Of a stretch of 10,605 nucleotides of DNA, positions 1-5,806 are shown one piece after another; positions within the stretch are counted from its first letter, which is position 1; each line of letters begins with the position of its first letter. Source of the stretch: Ponticaulis sp. (lineage in GTDB: Bacteria; Pseudomonadota; Alphaproteobacteria; Caulobacterales; Hyphomonadaceae). Under the pieces are notes generated by a model. It ran no database searches, was not told the origin of the DNA, and worked only from the letters and a program-made list of their open reading frames with translations. The DNA lies in NCBI GenBank assembly GCA_002699325.1, contig PABS01000029.1, forward strand, positions 15,893-26,497. The letters are read 5' to 3'. The position numbers were made by a program, and so were the translations under genes.

Positions 1-314
1 TTTGAACAGGGCTTTCGAACGAAATCATCCGCTCCGATGTTGAAGCCGATCACCTCATCGATTTCCTCATCCTTGGACGTGAGAAAAATGACCGGAATAT
101 CTGAAGTCTGCCGAAGGCGGCGCAACACTTCCATGCCGTCCATCTTAGGCATTTTGACATCCAGGATCACCAGATCGGGTGGCGTCTCTGTGAGCGCGCT
201 GAGTGCCGTCTGGCCATCATGGTAGCTTCGGATCTTATATCCCTCAGCCTCGAAAAACATCTTCAGCGACTCAACGATATTCTCGTCGTCATCCACCAGT
301 GCCAGCGTTGCCAT
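1..314 (-). CDS. chvI: ChvI-type response regulator, receiver domain (3' end cut by window edge)
   Basis: Only the first 104 residues are inside the window, essentially the whole receiver domain. The DNA-binding part expected of an OmpR/PhoB-type regulator lies outside. Visible landmarks are the acidic pocket D8-D9-D10, phosphoacceptor D52 in the stretch [10 protein letters not shown]79 in IFLTSKDEE and K101 in RKP. The run [14 protein letters not shown] is very close to the ChvI proteins of rhizobia and other alphaproteobacteria. There, the membrane kinase ChvG phosphorylates ChvI to control envelope and acid-stress genes. The ATG start is supported by GAGGA seven bases upstream (322–326 on the other strand). 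Residue 103 is Cys (codon 6–8), where ChvI proteins normally have Phe (KPFS). The gene is divergent from the 571-residue orphan. A downstream chvG kinase is expected but not visible. The subfamily assignment rests on remembered sequence similarity. Confidence 0.85.
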   Translation of the reverse strand, partial: MATLALVDDDENIVESLKMFFEAEGYKIRSYHDGQTALSALTETPPDLVILDVKMPKMDGMEVLRRLRQTSDIPVIFLTSKDEEIDEVIGFNIGADDFVRKPCS

Positions 315-452
315 CCCGACGTCCTCTTTTCGTTCCCGGCTCAATCACGAATCTTAACAAGACCATAAAGGCTAAACCACAACCTTGAAAACCGACTTTC
401 ATGTGGCCTTAAGCGGGTTTGTGTAAGGTGTTCTCGCAAACATGGGTGGGAT
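315..452. promoter_or_regulatory. Divergent intergenic region between chvI-like gene and 571-aa gene
   Basis: These 138 bases separate two divergent starts, so they must hold both promoters. I cannot assign a convincing −35/−10 pair to either side. There is a GANTC site (GAATC, 349–353), the target of the CcrM methyltransferase of many alphaproteobacteria. It is followed at once by TTAA-N7-ATAA (354–368), one base away from the CtrA half-site pair TTAA-N7-TTAA. Such a combination can mark cell-cycle-controlled promoters, but AT-rich spacers produce near matches by chance, so this is only a candidate. The chvI ribosome-binding site GAGGA lies at 322–326, and a purine-rich GGGTGGG precedes the ATG at 453. 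Confidence 0.4.
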
Positions 453-2168
453 ATGGCCTCTAGTGAGACACATTTCGAGCTCTTTCTTCGAAAGAGTCCT
501 AAGGCGGGCTGGGCACTGGCGGATGCTCATTCTGATCGCCTAAAAGCGATTGAACGCGCCAAATATCTTCTGAAAGATCATCCCCAGGGCGGCGTCCGCG
601 TCATGAAAGAGGTGCTCAAATCAGATGGATCCTATGAATCCATTCTGTTGACCAGCTTCGGCGACTGTGGAGACATAAAAAAGCGTCCATCCCGTACATT
701 CATTCCGCAGGCAACATCATCCTGTGTGTCACCGGGAGACTTACGCACACCTGCCGCGCGCAAGACCTATCTTGAAGTCATGCCGCGTTTTCTGGAGCGC
801 CATCGCGTCCTCCCCGGAGAACTCATTTACCGCACTGATCTTCTGGAAATTCTCGAAGCGAGCGGTTCAGAGATCACTCAGGCTGTCCAGCGGGTCGCGA
901 TCGCCCGCGCGGAAGGGGATGATCTTCATTCTATCGCACGGCAACTGCATGAACTCGTGCAGGAAGCAATTAGCGGGGTATTTCGCGACAAGAAAAATGG
1001 TGCCTTCGTAAAATTTGAAGGCTCACTTGAACAGGTGATCCTCGCCTGCAAACGGCGGCCAAACGCGAAGATCGCCTTTTGCTCAGCGATTGCAGACCGG
1101 TTGATGAAAGAAACGAGCTGGTCGCAAAAGCTGAATGGTCTGGTCGCGATCTGGAAAGAAGCTGAAATGCTGGCAAAGCCGGAACGCGAGTTCGCGAACG
1201 GCCTGCTCTCAGACTATTTCTCCGAATGGATTAACACACCTGGCGCGCTCAACGCCATTCTTGGTGACTGCCACAATGCCGGCGAGATGGTTGATCGTTT
1301 GATTTCGATACTGGAACCGGCACCGACTAAACCTGGCGAAATCGACGTACTCAGGGACATGGCGTCGGCAAAGGACCTTCGGGAGGCCGTTCACCTTGGC
1401 CTCCTGCCGAGCGCGCGAAATACTATACTGACACGCGTTTTCGATGAAATTTCCTCAAATCGTCGCCTGATCGAGGGCAGCTTGCTCGTGGAATTTCGTT
1501 TGTTGAAACAGTTCGGTGATCGCCTGGTAAAAGTCCTTCAGGCCTCACGCCGCGCGGAAATGTACGAATCTTTCTGTGCACGGTCCAAGCGCCTTATGTC
1601 TACCGACACTGTAGATGCCTATCTCGATGAGTTTGAAGTACTGGAGCGACCACGCCGCCTGCTGGAGCTGAAAGACAACATTGTCGGCGCAGAGGCTCGT
1701 CAGAAGATGACCTCGCTGCTGCGCGCTCTGATCGGCCAGCCGCGTTTTGAAGCTGCGGCCATGAACTGCGGCGGGAAACATCTTCAGGTGCTTGTGTCAC
1801 TCCGTTCAACGCAAGCAGATCTCATCAAATCTGACCTGCCTGAAGATGAACGCATTGCTTTGGCCGAGGCCATAGACAGCCTCGGCGTAAAAGTGATCTC
1901 GCATGCGCACCTTTTAAAACAAATCGCGAAAAAAGCCGGCTCGCCTGTGCTAGCTGCTCTGGCGCTGTTTCGGATTGCAACTGAAGCCATGCCAAGAGGA
2001 CAAAGCGCTATGCTGGCATTTGCCGCAGGCGGCAAACTCCTGAAAGAACCCGAAGCGCTTGAAGCTACGAAGGCTGACAATAATCTCCGCAAGACACTTC
2101 GCGAGCTTTCGATGCGGGCTCGCGAAGCCTCAACGCTTGGAAAGCCCGATCAGCCAGAAGCGGCGTGA
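453..2168 (+). CDS. Uncharacterised 571-residue cytoplasmic protein, mostly helical
   Basis: I do not recognise a named family. The ATG has GGGTGGG just upstream, and the frame is open without interruption to TGA at 2166–2168. Residues 7–69 look like a small alpha/beta module: a strand FELFLRKS, a helix rich in Ala/Lys, then strands around GGVRVMKEV and ESILLTSFG. My impression, which I cannot check here, is that similar N-terminal modules occur in other conserved alphaproteobacterial proteins of unknown role. Residues about 75–105 form a polar, Pro/Ser-rich linker. From about 106 to the end the protein looks almost wholly alpha-helical, with many charged residues and no catalytic signature that I can name. 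There is no signal peptide or membrane segment, so it is probably cytosolic. It is divergent from the chvI-like regulator, which may hint at shared regulation but proves nothing. The stop abuts that of the TlpA-like gene. Confidence 0.85.
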   Translation: MASSETHFELFLRKSPKAGWALADAHSDRLKAIERAKYLLKDHPQGGVRVMKEVLKSDGSYESILLTSFGDCGDIKKRPSRTFIPQATSSCVSPGDLRTPAARKTYLEVMPRFLERHRVLPGELIYRTDLLEILEASGSEITQAVQRVAIARAEGDDLHSIARQLHELVQEAISGVFRDKKNGAFVKFEGSLEQVILACKRRPNAKIAFCSAIADRLMKETSWSQKLNGLVAIWKEAEMLAKPEREFANGLLSDYFSEWINTPGALNAILGDCHNAGEMVDRLISILEPAPTKPGEIDVLRDMASAKDLREAVHLGLLPSARNTILTRVFDEISSNRRLIEGSLLVEFRLLKQFGDRLVKVLQASRRAEMYESFCARSKRLMSTDTVDAYLDEFEVLERPRRLLELKDNIVGAEARQKMTSLLRALIGQPRFEAAAMNCGGKHLQVLVSLRSTQADLIKSDLPEDERIALAEAIDSLGVKVISHAHLLKQIAKKAGSPVLAALALFRIATEAMPRGQSAMLAFAAGGKLLKEPEALEATKADNNLRKTLRELSMRAREASTLGKPDQPEAA

Positions 2169-2768
2169 TCATCCATTGAGACCAGCATTTTCGATTACGG
2201 CATCAAAGAACGCGATCGTTTCAGGAGCCACCCAGTCAGCCTCGCCCTCATAGCGGGCGATTTCTTTTCCATCTGGACCATAGACGATTGTGGTCGGGAA
2301 GCCGCCAACCGCTGAATCGTAAATGATGCCGCGCTGAGGATCGTAGAAGAAATCCAGCCGGTCATCAGACAGCTCAGCCAACTGCTTACGCGCCTTTTCA
2401 ATATCCTGGCGATTGTCGGCCGTAATGGCCACCACCTTCAGCTTATCTGGATCATATTTTGACTGAAGGTCAGCCAGGGTTGGCATTTCCGCAACGCATG
2501 GCGGGCAGAACGTGCCCCAGAAGTTCACAACGACTACACCTTCAAAATCAGACAGGCGGACTTCATTATCATCCGGCCCGAGGATAGGTTCTGAAGGCTG
2601 AGGCGGAACTTCGTCACGGAATTGCAGAAGTGACATTTCGCCCACGGCAAGTGATTGCAGACCAACTTCTGGCTCTTTTGAGCCGCCAGCTTGCGTGCAT
2701 GCATGGACAAATGCTGAAAGGCCGATCAAAAGCATGACCGGGATACTAATTCGGGTGAGTTTAGCCAT
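2169..2768 (-). CDS. TlpA-like periplasmic thiol-disulfide oxidoreductase, probable membrane-anchored
   Basis: This 199-residue thioredoxin-fold protein belongs to the TlpA/ResA/CcmG group, which reduces disulfides in the periplasm, typically during cytochrome c or cytochrome oxidase maturation. Residues 7–23 are a hydrophobic export segment ending VHAC. C24 may be lipidated, but His at −2 is unusual for a lipobox, so an uncleaved anchor is possible. The thioredoxin core starts near residue 55. The active site is WGTFCPPC with C88 and C91, and the cis-proline is P158 in [10 protein letters not shown]. The segment LKVVAITAD (110–118) is typical of the family. The gene is divergent from argH across 42 bases, a neighbourhood I recall from Bradyrhizobium tlpA and other alphaproteobacteria. 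No strong ribosome-binding site precedes the ATG; the best is GATGAAGA. The precise redox partner cannot be inferred, so no symbol is given. Confidence 0.9.
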   Translation of the reverse strand: MAKLTRISIPVMLLIGLSAFVHACTQAGGSKEPEVGLQSLAVGEMSLLQFRDEVPPQPSEPILGPDDNEVRLSDFEGVVVVNFWGTFCPPCVAEMPTLADLQSKYDPDKLKVVAITADNRQDIEKARKQLAELSDDRLDFFYDPQRGIIYDSAVGGFPTTIVYGPDGKEIARYEGEADWVAPETIAFFDAVIENAGLNG

Positions 2769-2810
2769 AGGTCTTCATCTCATCTGTTTCAGAGGGAAGA
2801 GATAGCAGAA
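2769..2810. promoter_or_regulatory. Short divergent spacer between TlpA-like gene and argH
   Basis: Only 42 bases separate the two divergent starts, too little for two independent complete promoters plus leaders. At least one promoter probably reaches into the opposite coding region, or the two overlap. The argH side carries a purine-rich ribosome-binding site, GAGGGAAGAG, about 2791–2800. I do not see a clear −35/−10 pair or terminator. Confidence 0.45.
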
Positions 2811-4208
2811 ATGGCAAAAAAGCCAGAGTCGGGCCAAGAAATGTGGGGCGGCCGTTTTGCAGCCAAGCCTGATGAGGTCATGGAGGCCATAAACGCCTCT
2901 ATAGACGTGGATCAGAGGCTCGCTGAAGAAGATATTCGGGGCTCAAAAGCCCATGTCGAGATGCTTGCTGATCGCGGAATTGTGACCGAATCTGATCGCG
3001 ACACCATTCTTCAGGGCCTCGAAATCATTGCCGAAGAGATCCGTTCGGGCGCTTTTCCTTTCAGAAAAGACCTTGAAGATATCCATATGAATGTCGAAGC
3101 GCGACTGAAGCACCATGTTGGAGAACCCGCTGGCCGCCTTCACACGGCGCGCTCTCGTAATGACCAGGTCGCGACAGATTTTCGGCTCTGGGTCCGCGAA
3201 GCGCTCAACACACGTATCGCGCAGACCGAAGAACTCATGCTGGCTCTTCTTGAGCAAGCTGGCGCGCATGCTGACACGGTGATGCCCGGTTTTACACATC
3301 TTCAGACCGCACAACCCGTGACCTTCGGCCACCATTTGATGGCTTATGTTGAAATGTTCTCGCGTGATCGCTCGCGGTTCTCCGATGCTCGTGATCGCCT
3401 GAACGAAAGCCCGCTGGGCGCTGCAGCGCTGGCCGGCACCGGCTTTGACATTGATCGCCATCAGACCGCTGAAAAATTGGGCTTCTCAGCCCCCATGGGA
3501 AATTCACTTGATGCTGTCTCTGCACGTGACTTTGCCGTTGAGGCCGTTTCGGCCTGTTCGATCTGCGCCATGCACCTCTCCCGGCTGGCAGAAGAGATTG
3601 TCATCTGGGCATCAGCACAATTTCACTTTCTCAGACTGTCTGATGCCTGGTCGACCGGATCTTCGATCATGCCGCAAAAGCGCAACCCGGACGCTGCAGA
3701 GCTGGTCCGTGCAAAAACAGGCCGGATCTATGGCGCTCTGCAGGCGCTTCTGACCGTACTCAAAGGTCTGCCGCTCGCCTATTCCAAAGACATGCAGGAA
3801 GACAAAGAGCTGACCTTTATGGCCTTTGACGCACTGGATCTTTGCCTTGCCGCGATGGCTGGCATGGTTTCCAGCTGGACGGTGGACAAGGATGCCATGC
3901 GCCAGGCTGCCGCTCATGGGTTTTCCACAGCAACTGACCTTGCGGACTATCTTGTGCGGGAACTCGGGCTGCCGTTTCGCGATGCACACCATGTGACTGG
4001 TGCAACGGTAAAGCTCGCAGAAGACAAGGGGTGTGATCTGGTTGATTTATCGCTGGACGATCTACAATCCATTGAGCCCCGCCTTACTGATGCCGTATAT
4101 TCGGTGCTGAGTGTCGAAGCATCAGTTGGCTCTCGCCAGAGTTATGGCGGGACGGCCCCCGTTCGTGTTCGAGAACAGATAGACCGCTGGAAGGAACTCC
4201 TGAAATGA
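2811..4208 (+). CDS. argH: Argininosuccinate lyase
   Basis: This cytosolic enzyme splits argininosuccinate into arginine and fumarate, the last step of arginine synthesis. At 465 residues it is close to the usual length (E. coli about 457). The N-terminal [20 protein letters not shown] is diagnostic, followed by the substrate loop [10 protein letters not shown] (111–120) and FTHLQTAQP (161–169), whose His163 corresponds to the conserved catalytic-region histidine. The fumarate-lyase signature [12 protein letters not shown] at 283–294 carries the mobile-loop serine. All expected motifs are present, so it should be active as a homotetramer. A purine-rich ribosome-binding site precedes the ATG. 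It is the first gene of a tight operon: its TGA overlaps the next start as ATGA (4205–4208), which favours translational coupling. The promoter must lie in the 42-base spacer or inside the divergent TlpA-like gene. Confidence 0.97.
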   Translation: MAKKPESGQEMWGGRFAAKPDEVMEAINASIDVDQRLAEEDIRGSKAHVEMLADRGIVTESDRDTILQGLEIIAEEIRSGAFPFRKDLEDIHMNVEARLKHHVGEPAGRLHTARSRNDQVATDFRLWVREALNTRIAQTEELMLALLEQAGAHADTVMPGFTHLQTAQPVTFGHHLMAYVEMFSRDRSRFSDARDRLNESPLGAAALAGTGFDIDRHQTAEKLGFSAPMGNSLDAVSARDFAVEAVSACSICAMHLSRLAEEIVIWASAQFHFLRLSDAWSTGSSIMPQKRNPDAAELVRAKTGRIYGALQALLTVLKGLPLAYSKDMQEDKELTFMAFDALDLCLAAMAGMVSSWTVDKDAMRQAAAHGFSTATDLADYLVRELGLPFRDAHHVTGATVKLAEDKGCDLVDLSLDDLQSIEPRLTDAVYSVLSVEASVGSRQSYGGTAPVRVREQIDRWKELLK

Positions 4209-4531
4209 AATCTATTGCAATTCTCCCGGCCGTCTTCCTGCTGGCCAGCCTGACAGGTTGCGGTCTGCGTGGCGATCTGGAGCGCCCGGCACCTATGTTT
4301 GGCGATCCCGATGCAGCCGACCCACCTCCCGCGGACCTGCGCCGTCCGGTTCAGGATGATGGGCTGGAAGAGGAAGGCGAAGAGTATACCGAACGTGTTC
4401 CAGGAACGTCTTATACTGATCCGGCAACAGGACAGACTGTTTGGGTTCAGAATGAAGGTGGCGGCGTGAAGCCATTGCCATCGCCGACAACGGATCTCGA
4501 AGAGAGCGATCTGCCGCCCGTTTCGCAATAA
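4205..4531 (+). CDS. lptM: LptM-like small outer-membrane lipoprotein
   Basis: This 108-residue lipoprotein has a short signal peptide (residues 1–18) ending LTGC, with C19 as the lipidation site. The first mature residues, [12 protein letters not shown], match the short conserved CGLKGPLxxP motif of the LptM (YifL) family. In E. coli LptM helps the LPS translocon LptDE to mature by promoting correct disulfide pairing in LptD. The rest is longer than the 67-residue E. coli protein and is acidic and proline-rich: an EEEGEE run near residues 55–60 and a [14 protein letters not shown] segment near 68–81. The start overlaps the argH stop by 4 bases and lysA follows after 9 bases. The position just before lysA, near diaminopimelate genes, matches the family's usual place (yifL next to dapF in E. 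coli). The function is by family only; the long tail is unassigned. Confidence 0.82.
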   Translation: MKSIAILPAVFLLASLTGCGLRGDLERPAPMFGDPDAADPPPADLRRPVQDDGLEEEGEEYTERVPGTSYTDPATGQTVWVQNEGGGVKPLPSPTTDLEESDLPPVSQ

Positions 4532-4540
4532 GGCTCCTTT

Positions 4541-5806
4541 ATGCATCATTTCGACTATCGCGGCGGCGAGCTGTACTGCGAAGATGTGTCCGTTCGCGAG
4601 CTGGCGACAGCCCACGGTACGCCGCTCTATATTTATTCGACCGCGACGCTGCGGCGTCATTTCCGCGTGCTGTCAGAGGCCTTCGCTGAACAGAACTGCC
4701 TGATCGCATATGCGATGAAGGCGAACAGCAATATGGCCGTCCTCACGACGCTCGCTAATATGGGCTCCGGAGCGGACGTTGTGAGCGGCGGCGAAATGCG
4801 CCGCGCTATCACTGCAGGCATTCCCGCCAACAAGATCGTGTTCTCCGGAGTCGGTAAAACAGCCATTGAAATCCGTGATGCTTTGCAGGCTGGTATTCAT
4901 CAGTTCAATGTTGAATCCGAACCAGAACTGAAGCGGATTTCTGCCCTTGCAGAAGAGATGGGCAAGACCGCGCCGATCGCATTCCGCATCAATCCGCATG
5001 TCGAAGCAGGTGGCCATGCGAATATCTCGACGGGTGGCGCAGAACATAAGTTCGGCATCGCCTGGCATGAAGCCAAGGCCATGTATGAGCGCGCGCAAAA
5101 AATGCCGGGCATCTCTGTGGTCGGCGTGGATGTGCATATCGGCAGCCAGATCACAGATCTGACGCCCATGCGGCTGGCCTTTACAAAAGTCGTCGGGCTG
5201 GTGCGCGAGCTGCGAGATATGGGCGTGCCGATTTCGCGTATCGACCTCGGCGGGGGGCTCGGAATTCCGTACAAATCAGGCGAGACCCCAGCTTCCCCTG
5301 CCGAATATGCTGAAATGGTGCGCGACGTCGTCGGAGACCTGGACGTTCAGCTCATACTGGAACCCGGACGGATGATTGCCGGGAATGCCGGGATTTTTGT
5401 GTCGCGCGTGGAATACATCAAAGAACGTGATGAACGGGAATTTGCCATTCTGGACGCGGCCATGAACGATCTCATGCGGCCAGCGCTTTATCAGGCCGTC
5501 CATGAACTGCTGCCTGTCACTCGCGCAGAAGACCGTCAATCACGGACTTATGACATTGTTGGCCCTGTCTGCGAGAGCACAGACCGTTTTGCCAAAGGCT
5601 ATTCCGTGCAAGAGTTGCGTGAAACCGATCTCGTCGCCTTCATGTCGGCCGGAGCTTACGGCGCTGTAATGTCAAATCAGTACAATACGCGTCCGTTATG
5701 TGCTGAAGTGCTGGTGAATGGAGATCAGGCGGAGCTCGTCCGGCGGGCTCCGACATTCGATGAGATGATCGCAAACGAACGTGTACCGGAGTGGCTGAAG
5801 TCTTAA
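4541..5806 (+). CDS. lysA: Diaminopimelate decarboxylase
   Basis: This PLP enzyme of the alanine-racemase-fold decarboxylase family converts meso-diaminopimelate to L-lysine and CO2 in the cytosol. It thereby draws diaminopimelate away from peptidoglycan synthesis. Its 421 residues are the normal length. The PLP lysine is K60 in AYAMKAN. PLP-contacting motifs are HKFGI (169–173), HIGSQI (199–204), the glycine loop DLGGGLGIPY (235–244) and EPGR (274–277). The C-terminal barrel holds GPVCESTD (341–348), with C344 from the neighbouring subunit's active site, and GAYGAVM (371–377) with the substrate tyrosine Y373. The ATG lies 9 bases after the LptM-like stop, with an AAGG ribosome-binding site. 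Its end overlaps the DUF4175 start by 16 bases. Everything needed for activity is visible. Confidence 0.97.
   Translation: MHHFDYRGGELYCEDVSVRELATAHGTPLYIYSTATLRRHFRVLSEAFAEQNCLIAYAMKANSNMAVLTTLANMGSGADVVSGGEMRRAITAGIPANKIVFSGVGKTAIEIRDALQAGIHQFNVESEPELKRISALAEEMGKTAPIAFRINPHVEAGGHANISTGGAEHKFGIAWHEAKAMYERAQKMPGISVVGVDVHIGSQITDLTPMRLAFTKVVGLVRELRDMGVPISRIDLGGGLGIPYKSGETPASPAEYAEMVRDVVGDLDVQLILEPGRMIAGNAGIFVSRVEYIKERDEREFAILDAAMNDLMRPALYQAVHELLPVTRAEDRQSRTYDIVGPVCESTDRFAKGYSVQELRETDLVAFMSAGAYGAVMSNQYNTRPLCAEVLVNGDQAELVRRAPTFDEMIANERVPEWLKS

Noticed and set aside
37..388. Short rightward open frames opposite the chvI-like gene
   Set aside because: They lie antisense to a clear receiver domain, lack ribosome-binding sites, and their sequences resemble no protein; they are reading-frame shadows.
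2943..3461. 172-codon open frame opposite argH
   Set aside because: It is fully antisense to a well-conserved enzyme. The open frame follows from codon bias of argH, and its protein has no coherent features.
4673..5137. 154-codon open frame opposite lysA
   Set aside because: It is His/Cys-rich only because it mirrors lysA codons. It has no ribosome-binding site and overlaps conserved PLP motifs on the true strand.
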